This document shows, piece by piece, positions 1 through 6,372 of a stretch of 7,392 nucleotides of DNA. Within the stretch, counting starts at the first letter, position 1. Every line of letters starts with the position of its first letter. A program made the position numbers and the translations under genes. Source of the stretch: CAZGSG01 sp964528095. GTDB lineage: Bacteria; Bacteroidota; Bacteroidia; Chitinophagales; Chitinophagaceae. The notes beneath the pieces are model-generated. The model did not search any database and was not told the DNA's origin. It saw only the letters and a list, made by a program, of their open reading frames with translations. The DNA lies in contig CAZGSG010000296.1 of NCBI GenBank assembly GCA_964528095.1, positions 1 through 7,392 on the forward strand, in the 5' to 3' direction.

Positions 1-2
1 TT

Positions 3-62
3 TGGCTTGTATGGTTATACCTTGAAATATTACGCCTGTTGTCGAAATTGAAAGACAGGTAA
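3..62 (+). CDS. possible C-terminal end of an upstream gene (partial)
   Basis: The third forward frame is open from the window edge to a TAA at 60-62 and reads WLVWLYLEILRLLSKLKDR. That is a hydrophobic helix followed by a basic tail, which would suit the last membrane segment of a membrane protein. The stop lies 6 nt before the hairpin at 69-97, whose rightward side is followed by ATTTT, so the spacing suits the end of a rightward gene. Another frame is also open from the edge, to a TGA at 49-51, so frame choice is uncertain. Twenty codons are too few to name a family. Confidence 0.35.
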   Translation, partial: WLVWLYLEILRLLSKLKDR

Positions 63-68
63 TTGACA

Positions 69-97
69 TTGAAGAGACGCAGATTGCGTCTCTTCAA
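69..97. terminator. 12-bp perfect hairpin between convergent gene ends
   Basis: TTGAAGAGACGC (69-80) and GCGTCTCTTCAA (86-97) are perfect reverse complements around a 5-nt AGATT loop. The leftward transporter gene stops 4 nt away at 102, and a possible rightward gene stops at 62. On the rightward side the stem is followed by ATTTT, a short U-tract. On the leftward side there is no U-run. It probably serves as a shared terminator, best suited to the rightward transcript. For the leftward transcript it may mainly protect the 3' end. Confidence 0.7.
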
Positions 98-101
98 ATT
101 T

Positions 102-1160
102 TCAGCCATCCTCATTTTTCTCTTCCTGCGTTTTTACCACAGCTACATGAGTAGATGAATCGATGAATTCATTCATATAAATATTGAATAGTACAATCAC
201 ATAGTTAACGAGTAAGGGGCCGAAGACAAGACCAATAAACCCAAACAGACCTAAACCTACAATCACCCCAAGTATGGTGATTACAGGATGCACATCACCC
301 ATTCTTTTCATGATTGTAATGCGGGCCAGGTAATCCACATTGCCTGTAACTACCACGCTATAGATCAACAATGCGGTGGCTTGCCAGGTATCACCGATCG
401 CAAACATATAAATGACCAGTGGTACCCAAACGGCCATGGTGCCAACTACAGGGAAAAAGGCAAACACGCCAGTAAGAAATCCCCATAGCCCCCATTCTTT
501 TACCCCAAAAACAAAATACCCAAGGGTAGCTGTGAGACCCTGTATAATCGATATCAATGGAATGCCCAGTGCATTGGCCCGAACCATTTTTTTTGTTTCA
601 GCCGCCAGCATATTGATATTTTCCTGCTTTAGCGGGATAATGCGGTTTAACATACGTTCTATCTCCCGGCCATTATAAAACATATAATAAAGGATAAATA
701 GAATAATGGCCAGGTTTGTCACCAATGTGGCTGTACTATTTAAAACAGTAGGTATAAAAGCGGTTAATTTGCTTAGCGAATTGGTGAGGGAACTTTCAGA
801 CACAAATGTTACCCCCATCTTTTGTTGTATAGTGGCAAGGGATGCTTTTACTGTAGCGATCATCGCATTCGGATCTGCCAGAAACGCGTTGATCTTTGGA
901 CTGATCAATGTAACTGCAAGAAAAATGGGAAGGCCTAATAAGAAAAGGTAATAAAAGATGAATAACCCCGCTGCCCGCCCTTTTTTCCATTTACGATTAT
1001 AGACCAATTGAAAATAATTAGCCCGGCTAAGAATATACAGGGTAAGCGCACCCAGCAATCCAGGTAGAAAAATGTATAACTCTTTTATGACGAGATAAAC
1101 GAGGAGGATAATAATTGTTAAAAGCAGTACTTGTTTGATCTTGTCGTTGAAGGTTGGCAT
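102..1160 (-). CDS. AI-2E family transporter (PF01594-type membrane protein)
   Basis: This 352-aa polytopic inner-membrane protein has about seven or eight hydrophobic segments: two near residues 10-45, one near 63-85, one near 145-162, and a dense cluster from about 205 to 330. A polar, probably periplasmic stretch lies around 90-140. The C-terminal half carries features typical of the family, including PVVGTMAVWVP, a DVHPVITILG segment, and GFIGLVFGPLLV near the end. Length is normal for the family. Named members export autoinducer-2, but others move sodium or protons or are uncharacterised, so the substrate here is unknown. The start is the ATG at 1158-1160, with no clear Shine-Dalgarno site. 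The gene is divergent from the AsmA-like gene. The family call is firm; the function is not. Confidence 0.92.
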   Translation of the reverse strand: MPTFNDKIKQVLLLTIIILLVYLVIKELYIFLPGLLGALTLYILSRANYFQLVYNRKWKKGRAAGLFIFYYLFLLGLPIFLAVTLISPKINAFLADPNAMIATVKASLATIQQKMGVTFVSESSLTNSLSKLTAFIPTVLNSTATLVTNLAIILFILYYMFYNGREIERMLNRIIPLKQENINMLAAETKKMVRANALGIPLISIIQGLTATLGYFVFGVKEWGLWGFLTGVFAFFPVVGTMAVWVPLVIYMFAIGDTWQATALLIYSVVVTGNVDYLARITIMKRMGDVHPVITILGVIVGLGLFGFIGLVFGPLLVNYVIVLFNIYMNEFIDSSTHVAVVKTQEEKNEDG

Positions 1161-1307
1161 ATAACTAAGATAGTATTTTAATCTTTCAAAAAGAGTGCTA
1201 GAAACCTGCAGAATAGCAAAATGTGGAAATACCTGCCCATTTTTGTGGATAGACTTTTAATGATCATTGTAGGGGAAAATTGGACTGTAAATTGTCATAA
1301 GGCACGT

Positions 1308-2993
1308 ATGAAAGCCATTGGAAAAATCAAACAAGCAACTTCTACCGGTAAAGGGAAAATAATAGCCTTAAGCATCCTTGTCATTTTACTTTCTGCAATT
1401 ATGGGAGGTATATGGTATTGGAATACGCATAAAAAGGCTATTATTCGCAATGAACTGGAATCGGCAATTCGCAAAAAAAGTAAAGGGCTCTATATTATCA
1501 CCTATGGTGAATTGTCGCTGGATGAAATAAATGGAAACCTTTCAGTACAAAATCTCTCTATTACCTACGATAGCAGCAAGTATATTTCTCTTAAAGAAAA
1601 CATACCTCCTACCCTTTTTAAGATAAGGGTTCCTCAAATAATTGTATCGGGAGTCAAAACGCCAAGAGCACTGATCGACCAGGAAATAGTTGGACGAACA
1701 GTGCAGATTGTCAATCCTGAAATTGAGATATTTTATACCTATGCAGGCAAGGATTCATCACGTAGTACACCGAGTAAAGAAGTATATGAACAGATACTTG
1801 GTAACCTCAATCTTATACAGATGGACACGGTGCTGATCTCTGGCGCGAGGATTTCCACGGCCAGTCTCAAAACAGGGGTAAAAAATATCGAGCTTACAAA
1901 TGCTGCTATTCAACTGGAAGATGTATCTATTGACAGTGCGTCGAGCCAGGATAATACCCGTTTATTATTTGCAAAACAACTTTCACTTAGTTGTGGGCGG
2001 TTTAGCTGGAAATCACATAAACAGCCGTATAGTTATGCGGTAGATAGTGTTTATGTAAATTCCGGGTTAAAAAATGTTTATGTAAAAGGTTTTCATATTG
2101 ATCCGTTAATGGGAGAAGATGCATTTGTAAAGAGTCTGCCTACACAGGACGACAGGTTTGATTTTGCCATTAATGATATTAATATTTCAGGGGTTGATAT
2201 GCAGGCGCTTTTGCAAGAATCTATAATCGCCGACAGCATTCTTATTGGATCTGCGTCATTTAAAATATACAGGGATCTTTCTATCGTAAGAGATAAAAAG
2301 AACCGGGTCGGTACTTACCCTCACCAGTCCGTGGCCAAGATACCTATTCCCGTAAATATCAGGAAGATCGTCCTTAGCAATACATTTGTGGAGTACAAGG
2401 AGAAAAACCCGCGCACAAATCAATCTGGCAGGGTGCAGTTTAATAATACATATGCTACTATCAGCAATCTCACCAATGACAAGAATGCAATCGAAAAAAA
2501 TAATAGCATGACTGTAGATATCAGTACCCGTTTTTTAAATAAAGCTCCTTTACGCGCAACCTGGCAGTTTTATCTTTTTAATCCCAAAGGGAGGTTTGAT
2601 GTAAAAGGCAACCTGGGAACCATTAATGCAAAGGATGTAAATATCTTAACCAGGCCAATGGGCCCTGCGCAGATAGATGAGGGAGTAATAAAAAACCTGC
2701 AGTTCAATCTTGCCGGCGATAACTATGGAATGAATGGTACGGTGAAAATGTTATATGATGATTTGAAGATCGCAGTGTTGGAAAAAGATGAGGACACGAG
2801 AAAACTAAAAAAGAAAAAGCTGGCCAGTTTTGCAGCTAACATCATTGTTAAAAATTCTAATCCAGCAGGTAATAAAGACGAAGCAAGGGTGATTGAAGTA
2901 AAAAATGAAAGGGATGCCAACCGTTCTATTTTTCATCTTACCTGGAAAACACTTTTTAAAGGGATCAAGGAAACAGTAGGAATCAAGAAATAA
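1308..2993 (+). CDS. membrane-anchored AsmA/DUF748-like protein
   Basis: From the preferred start this is 561 aa. It has a short basic cytoplasmic N-terminus, one transmembrane helix at about residues 18-38 ending in WYW, and then a large region of alternating beta-type sequence with no enzyme motif. The segment after the helix, which describes a GELSLDEINGNLSVQNLSI-type strand pattern, and the later repeated short strands resemble AsmA/DUF748-like proteins. These are inner-membrane-anchored periplasmic proteins linked to envelope lipid transport and outer-membrane homeostasis. The likeness comes from pattern, not a search. An upstream in-frame ATG at 1221 would add 29 residues (MWKYLPIFVDRLL...). 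I prefer 1308 because its N-terminus gives a conventional signal anchor, whereas the extension adds an odd second hydrophobic stretch. The protein ends with a basic tail, GIKETVGIKK. It is probably monocistronic. Confidence 0.75.
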   Translation: MKAIGKIKQATSTGKGKIIALSILVILLSAIMGGIWYWNTHKKAIIRNELESAIRKKSKGLYIITYGELSLDEINGNLSVQNLSITYDSSKYISLKENIPPTLFKIRVPQIIVSGVKTPRALIDQEIVGRTVQIVNPEIEIFYTYAGKDSSRSTPSKEVYEQILGNLNLIQMDTVLISGARISTASLKTGVKNIELTNAAIQLEDVSIDSASSQDNTRLLFAKQLSLSCGRFSWKSHKQPYSYAVDSVYVNSGLKNVYVKGFHIDPLMGEDAFVKSLPTQDDRFDFAINDINISGVDMQALLQESIIADSILIGSASFKIYRDLSIVRDKKNRVGTYPHQSVAKIPIPVNIRKIVLSNTFVEYKEKNPRTNQSGRVQFNNTYATISNLTNDKNAIEKNNSMTVDISTRFLNKAPLRATWQFYLFNPKGRFDVKGNLGTINAKDVNILTRPMGPAQIDEGVIKNLQFNLAGDNYGMNGTVKMLYDDLKIAVLEKDEDTRKLKKKKLASFAANIIVKNSNPAGNKDEARVIEVKNERDANRSIFHLTWKTLFKGIKETVGIKK

Positions 2994-3308
2994 TCAGTTT
3001 AAAGTATAGGTATCGGCTGATGGAGACCATGCTGATTTTGTTCCGGTTAAAAGCCCGCTATTCTTTGGAGCTTATGTTGATAAATAACAGTGATTTCGTA
3101 ATAAATATGAAAATCCTCGCGATTTTTGAGCGAAAAAGGCAATAGAAAAGAAACAAAAGCTAAGAAAATTGTAAATCCTTTAAAATGTAATCGGTTTAAA
3201 CAGTGTTTTTGCACATTTCAGCAATATTACCAGGTTGTGGTATTGCATATCTGGGATTTAGTAGCTAATCTTGTATTGGTTTTTCATAGGATATTGGATT
3301 TTAAAAAC
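2994..3308. other. intergenic region without a recognisable gene
   Basis: I find no convincing gene here. A forward reading frame that could begin with TTG at 3126 runs into the terminator and across the end of the next gene, and it has no family features. A weak hairpin lies at 3110-3126 (AAAATC, loop CTCGC, GATTTT, then TT). It could help end the AsmA-like transcript, but its stem is short and AT-rich. ATCAG and CTGAT also form a 5-bp repeat soon after the AsmA-like stop codon, with no U-run behind it. Confidence 0.5.
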
Positions 3309-3333
3309 GGGGCTGAATTTCTATTCTGGCCCC
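3309..3333. terminator. bidirectional intrinsic terminator
   Basis: GGGGC (3309-3313) pairs with GCCCC (3329-3333). Inside it, GAAT (3315-3318) pairs with ATTC (3323-3326) around a TTCT loop, with a small internal bulge (T against TG). It is preceded by AAAAAC and followed by ATTTTATTTT, so both strands give a stem followed by a U-rich run. It lies 24 nt beyond the stop of the leftward T9SS gene and is that gene's most likely terminator. It can also catch read-through from the rightward AsmA-like gene, which stops about 315 nt upstream. Confidence 0.8.
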
Positions 3334-3357
3334 ATTTTATTTTAAGCCCGTTCTTTA

Positions 3358-4353
3358 TTATAGCTTCACATAATTAATACAATCCACTTTTCCCGAACGT
3401 CTGTTACTGATCCTTACCACATACAAGCCACGTTGAATACTGGGCAGAACAATACTGGCAGCATGCAGCATTGTCTGAAAAACAATTATACCGGCGGTAT
3501 TAATAATTACAAGTTCATGATTTTTATAATCAGTGATGCCATCCAGATTAAGAATATTATCACGCGAAGGAATGGGGTATATCCTGATCTTTTTTTCAAC
3601 AGGCCGGTTTTCAACCAGCTTTACTTCTGAGTAAGTGATTTTCCCATCTGTATCGATTTGTTTGAGGCGATAATAGGCCCTGCCCGCAAGTACTGATTCA
3701 TCAGTGTACTCATAATTGAGAAGCGCTGATGAATTACCAGCCGCTTTTATGGTTTTAAGCTCTTGCCAGTTTAGGCCATCTCCGGACCGTTCAACCGTAA
3801 AATGGTCGGTATTTGATTCTGAAGCTGTCTGCCAGCTAATTGTTACCTTATCATTGTCCTTTAGCGCAGAAAAGTTAAGAAGTGTCACCGGCAGTACACT
3901 GTAAACTATGGGAAAGGACAGGGTTGTATTGGCAATACCCAGGCCTGAAATCTCTATCCTTGCAGTATTACACCCCAGAGAACGAACAGTTGAGGTATTG
4001 CAGTCACTAGCCCCATTCCACTGATTGGAAGTGGTGGTGGCTGAACCAACACCTCCATTGTTGGGGAGATCAAAGAAAAGGTTGGCCGAATTACAGCCAA
4101 TATAGCCCTGTAGCGTATACAATGACGCGGGAATATTGGTTCCTGAAAAATTCACAGAATAATTAAGCCGCACATCATAATTATAGCCCCAGGTACAACT
4201 ATAGCTGGAAGGAATAATTGAAACCGGCAAAACCATCACATTCACCGAATAGCCCGTAGATGAAGGAATAGTTAGTTGTGCTTTACAAAAAAATGACAGG
4301 AAAAGGAAGGAAAACGCAAGCAGCCGCCTGCAAATGGAGTAAAATGGCTTCAT
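3358..4353 (-). CDS. secreted protein with T9SS type A C-terminal sorting domain
   Basis: This 331-aa protein has three parts. Residues 1-25 form a Sec signal peptide with basic residues, a Phe/Leu-rich core and a KA|Q cleavage site. Residues of about 27-153 form an unrecognised domain with four cysteines (53, 87, 118, 128), plausibly two disulfides. Residues of about 154-253 resemble a fibronectin type III-like module, with LPVTLLNFSA, VTISWQTASESNTDHFTVERS and AYYRLKQIDTDG, which is common just before the sorting signal. Residues of about 254-331 are the type A sorting domain, starting IRIYPIPSRDNILNL and ending with a GLYVVRIS strand and INYVKL. Such proteins cross the outer membrane by the type IX system and are released or surface-attached, usually after C-terminal cleavage. 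No catalytic motif is visible, so the role is unknown; adhesion or binding would be a guess. Confidence 0.9.
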   Translation of the reverse strand: MKPFYSICRRLLAFSFLFLSFFCKAQLTIPSSTGYSVNVMVLPVSIIPSSYSCTWGYNYDVRLNYSVNFSGTNIPASLYTLQGYIGCNSANLFFDLPNNGGVGSATTTSNQWNGASDCNTSTVRSLGCNTARIEISGLGIANTTLSFPIVYSVLPVTLLNFSALKDNDKVTISWQTASESNTDHFTVERSGDGLNWQELKTIKAAGNSSALLNYEYTDESVLAGRAYYRLKQIDTDGKITYSEVKLVENRPVEKKIRIYPIPSRDNILNLDGITDYKNHELVIINTAGIIVFQTMLHAASIVLPSIQRGLYVVRISNRRSGKVDCINYVKL

Positions 4354-4354
4354 A

Positions 4355-4383
4355 GTTCATTTGGTATTGGAAATCAAATGAAC
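4355..4383. repeat. 9-bp perfect inverted repeat abutting the T9SS gene start
   Basis: GTTCATTTG (4355-4363) and CAAATGAAC (4375-4383) are perfect reverse complements separated by 11 nt. Only one base separates the repeat from the ATG of the leftward T9SS-cargo gene, so it occupies the ribosome-binding region of that mRNA. It could be a protein operator or an mRNA hairpin that limits translation initiation. Confidence 0.6.
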
Positions 4384-4386
4384 GTA

Positions 4387-4411
4387 AAACACTTAGTATT
4401 ATTAAGTGTTT
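4387..4411. repeat. 9-bp perfect inverted repeat in the T9SS gene upstream region
   Basis: AAACACTTA (4387-4395) and TAAGTGTTT (4403-4411) are perfect reverse complements around a 7-nt spacer. The arm AAACACTTA recurs as AAACACTTA at 4471-4479, inside the next repeat. This hints at a shared binding motif, although the sequence is AT-rich. Confidence 0.55.
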
Positions 4412-4442
4412 ATTCTTATTTTATTGCCCCGGCAGTATTTAA

Positions 4443-4456
4443 TTGACAATTGTCAA
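4443..4456. repeat. 14-bp perfect palindrome
   Basis: TTGACAATTGTCAA is a spacer-less perfect palindrome between the DsbA-like gene stop and the T9SS gene. Its symmetry suits a small dimeric DNA-binding regulator. On the leftward strand it also contains TTGACA, which resembles a sigma70 -35 box. No suitable -10 box lies 17 nt beyond, and Bacteroidota use a different consensus, so I do not call a promoter. Confidence 0.55.
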
Positions 4457-4459
4457 GTC

Positions 4460-4483
4460 GAAATAAGTAAAAACACTTATTTC
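4460..4483. repeat. 9-bp perfect inverted repeat just after the DsbA-like gene
   Basis: GAAATAAGT (4460-4468) and ACTTATTTC (4475-4483) are perfect reverse complements around a 6-nt spacer. The repeat begins 5 nt beyond the stop of the leftward DsbA-like gene, where a terminator would be expected. However, the stem is AT-rich and no U-run follows on that strand, so it would be a poor intrinsic terminator. It may stabilise the 3' end or be part of the cluster of symmetric sites upstream of the T9SS gene. Confidence 0.5.
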
Positions 4484-4488
4484 AATGA

Positions 4489-5016
4489 TTAGTCCAATCC
4501 AATTTGCTCTTTTATGTATGTCGCGATCCTCTCTCCCTCCCACCCATTATTGTATTTCTCGCCGTTGATGAAAAAAGTAGGTGTTGCGTTAACACCGCTG
4601 CGAATGCCTGATTCAAAATCTGACTCAACTTTTTGCAAGAGGGTTTCATCAGACAGGTCTTTTTCAAATAAGGAAATGTCCAGTCCGATTTCCTCCGCAT
4701 AAGCGATTAAAGCGGGTTGTTCCAGGTCCTCCTGATTTTCAAAAATGATATCGTGCATTTCCCAAAACTTACCCTGCCTTGCTGCTGCCTCTGTGGCTAT
4801 TGCAGCCAAAGTAGCTTCGGGGTGAATTTTGGCGAGTGGAAAATTGCGAAACGAGAATTTCAGTTGGCTACCAAGCTTTTCCTGCAACGTCTTCACGACA
4901 TGATAGGCACGTCCACAATGCGGACACTGATAATCTCCATATTCAACAAGTTCAATACTCGCATCAGGATTTCCCTCTAGATGGTCATGCGCTGATACCG
5001 GTGGCTTTAGTGGCAT
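4489..5016 (-). CDS. DsbA-family thioredoxin-fold oxidoreductase, cytoplasmic
   Basis: This 175-aa protein has a DsbA-like thioredoxin fold. Its active site is C31-P-H-C34 in EYGDYQCPHCGRAY, and the cis-proline is Pro146 in NATPTFFINGEKY. The helical insertion typical of DsbA lies between them. There is no signal peptide; the N-terminus is MPLKPPVSAHDHLEGNPDA, so it should act in the cytosol, unlike classical periplasmic DsbA. CPHC favours an oxidising or disulfide-exchange active site, but direction depends on its partner. Its ATG lies 3 nt after the stop of the peroxiredoxin gene, so the two are co-transcribed and probably work together, perhaps with this protein reducing the peroxiredoxin. 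Very similar domains occur fused to NhaA antiporters in other bacteria (from memory). The exact substrate is unknown. Confidence 0.9.
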   Translation of the reverse strand: MPLKPPVSAHDHLEGNPDASIELVEYGDYQCPHCGRAYHVVKTLQEKLGSQLKFSFRNFPLAKIHPEATLAAIATEAAARQGKFWEMHDIIFENQEDLEQPALIAYAEEIGLDISLFEKDLSDETLLQKVESDFESGIRSGVNATPTFFINGEKYNNGWEGERIATYIKEQIGLD

Positions 5017-5019
5017 GGC

Positions 5020-5487
5020 TTATTTTTTATTTTGATCCAGTTCTTCTAATGCGTTCAGGATGCCATCAGCACCAGGATTAACATCAATGGGTGATAAATA
5101 ACTCCATCTTATTATGCCCTCTTCATCTATAACATATAAAGCACGTTTGGATTCACCCGAGTGTTCATCAAAAGCTTCATATCTTTTCGAAACCCCGCCT
5201 TTTGGTTCAAAATCTGCAAGCAGGGGGAAGCTTAAATTCCTGCTCCCGATAAACGCAGCGTGACACCATTTACTATCTACTGAAATGCCTATTAGCTGTG
5301 CATTGCTTTTTTCGAAGAATCGGAGGGTCTCGTTGTAAAGAGCCATCTGATCACTGCAAACGGGGCTCCAGTCTGCAGGATAAAATGCAAGAATCACTTT
5401 TCTCCCTCTTAAATCTTCCAGGCTTAAACGCTGGTCCGGAGAACTGCTCAAAGAAAATGAAGGTGCTGCTGTGCCGTTAGGTAACAT
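5020..5487 (-). CDS. peroxiredoxin (AhpC/TSA-type redoxin)
   Basis: This 155-aa protein is a thiol peroxidase expected to reduce hydrogen or organic peroxides in the cytosol. The family's PxxxTxxC signature appears as P37-A-D-W-S41-P-V-C44, so the usual Thr is replaced by Ser, which keeps the hydroxyl. C44 is the presumed peroxidatic cysteine. A second cysteine, C75, lies in the VDSKWCHAAF segment and might be a resolving residue or a spectator. The later segment SKRALYVIDEEGIIRW supplies the conserved Arg and the following strands. Length fits a single-domain enzyme, and there is no signal peptide. It is the first gene of a two-gene operon with the DsbA-like protein 3 nt downstream, a plausible electron donor. 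No convincing TAnnTTTG promoter was found upstream. The upstream region is shared with the divergent Nudix gene. Confidence 0.93.
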   Translation of the reverse strand: MLPNGTAAPSFSLSSSPDQRLSLEDLRGRKVILAFYPADWSPVCSDQMALYNETLRFFEKSNAQLIGISVDSKWCHAAFIGSRNLSFPLLADFEPKGGVSKRYEAFDEHSGESKRALYVIDEEGIIRWSYLSPIDVNPGADGILNALEELDQNKK

Positions 5488-5689
5488 ATAGTATTAGTTA
5501 AAAAATTAAAATGCTTTGGGTTTGTATAATGGAATATTATTTTCAACAAACAGCCATTCAAATTGTTTGATATGTAACACCGAGTGCCTGGGATAAAATT
5601 TTATAAAAGACCCAAATCCGATAACTTTAGTAAGGGCGCATACTTAAAGGATTTTGTATCATCAGCTCATCTCCGAACAAATATAACCC

Positions 5690-6154
5690 ATGAACAAACG
5701 TAACAGTGCAGGCATACTCTTATATCGTTTGGTTAATGAAAAACCAGAATTTCTGCTGGTACACCCCGGGGGACCTTTCTGGAAAAACAAAGACGAGGGA
5801 GCATGGTCGATCCCTAAAGGAGAGTTTACGGAAAAAGAATGGGCAATAGATGCTGCCAGGCGTGAATTTGCTGAAGAAACCGGGAGCCAAATTGAAGGGG
5901 AACTGATTGAATTGGGAACCATTCGCCAGAAATCAGGGAAACTGGTCTATGCCTGGGCTGCAAAAGGTGATATGGACACCAGTAATTTCCAAAGTAATAC
6001 ATTCGAAATGGAATGGCCTCCCCGCTCGGGAAAGTATTCTTTGTTTCCGGAAGTTGATGCAGCCCGATGGTTTGGCATCGATGACGCAAAAAAAAAGATC
6101 AACCCTGCACAATCACCCTTTCTTGATATTTTGAACGACTTAATTCACCATTAA
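5690..6154 (+). CDS. Nudix hydrolase
   Basis: This 154-aa protein carries a clear Nudix box at residues 44-66: G44, E50, R58-E59, E62-E63 and G65, in GEFTEKEWAIDAARREFAEETG. The last box position, normally hydrophobic, is Ser66. The metal-binding glutamates are intact, so it should be active on a nucleoside diphosphate linked to another group, with Mg or Mn. The N-terminal SAGILLYRL strand, HPGGPFWKNKDEGAWSIPKG, and the W-rich segment after the box resemble small bacterial Nudix proteins annotated for dinucleoside polyphosphates or as general housecleaning enzymes. The specific substrate cannot be read from sequence. The gene is divergent from the peroxiredoxin across 202 bp. The nearest promoter-like element is a 7-of-8 match, TAACTTTA at 5622-5629, without a good -33 partner. 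No terminator is seen directly after the stop. Confidence 0.93.
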   Translation: MNKRNSAGILLYRLVNEKPEFLLVHPGGPFWKNKDEGAWSIPKGEFTEKEWAIDAARREFAEETGSQIEGELIELGTIRQKSGKLVYAWAAKGDMDTSNFQSNTFEMEWPPRSGKYSLFPEVDAARWFGIDDAKKKINPAQSPFLDILNDLIHH

Positions 6155-6337
6155 TTATATCTGTCTGCATTAGAGCTATATAGAACTCAGGTTGTCAGGC
6201 CGGCTTATATGAGCGGGACGATTCCAGTTCGGTTTGGTCGCTATAAAAACAGAAAATATTTATTTATTTTTTAAAATACGGGTATTCCTACTAGCATCCT
6301 GATGTAATTTTTGTTCCTGAAATTCGATCTTTCACGC
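6155..6337. other. intergenic segment upstream of the candidate RNA, nothing recognised
   Basis: This is the first part of the 566-bp gap between the Nudix gene and the 112-aa gene. It contains no appreciable ORF and no strong hairpin followed by a U-run, so the Nudix transcript may read through. AGCG (6210-6213) and CGCT (near 6239) bracket a CCA/TGG pair, giving a weak, bulged stem-loop. A very AT-rich run follows at about 6242-6276. Confidence 0.5.
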
Positions 6338-6368
6338 TTGACTGCAACCGGCCACTCTTTTACATTTG
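6338..6368 (+). promoter_or_regulatory. Bacteroidota-type promoter (-33 TTG, -7 TAnnTTTG)
   Basis: TTG at 6338-6340 and TACATTTG at 6361-6368 are separated by 20 nt. The Bacteroidota sigma-factor consensus has a TTG/TTTG element near -33 and TAnnTTTG near -7, so the start would be near 6372. This is an exact match to both elements. TAnnTTTG alone occurs by chance every few kilobases per strand, so the case rests on its spacing partner. It is strengthened by the 17-pair helix beginning at 6373 and by the terminator 175 nt downstream. Confidence 0.6.
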
Positions 6369-6372
6369 TATT

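Noticed and set aside
288..951. Several forward frames opposite the AI-2E transporter
   Set aside because: The reverse strand encodes a clear conserved membrane protein here. The forward frames are antisense shadows with no recognisable content.
3126..3377. Forward frame starting with TTG, 83 codons
   Set aside because: It runs through the 3309-3333 terminator and into the end of the opposing gene, needs a TTG start, and has no family-like features.
4437..4462. Sigma70-like TTGACA on the leftward strand inside the 14-bp palindrome
   Set aside because: No -10 match lies at 16-18 nt, and Bacteroidota housekeeping promoters use TAnnTTTG instead.
4512..5480. Other frames within the DsbA-like and peroxiredoxin genes
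   Set aside because: Both genes have intact active-site motifs in the leftward frames. The alternatives are short and featureless.
5592..5604. ATAAAATTTTAT palindrome upstream of the Nudix gene
   Set aside because: It is purely A/T and short, which is expected in AT-rich intergenic DNA.
5662..6134. Reverse and alternative forward frames over the Nudix gene
   Set aside because: The intact Nudix box fixes the coding frame.
6200..6250. tRNA-like 3' end (a TTCG inside a short stem)
   Set aside because: No acceptor or anticodon stem could be built, the stem is bulged and short, and there is no CCA-type end.
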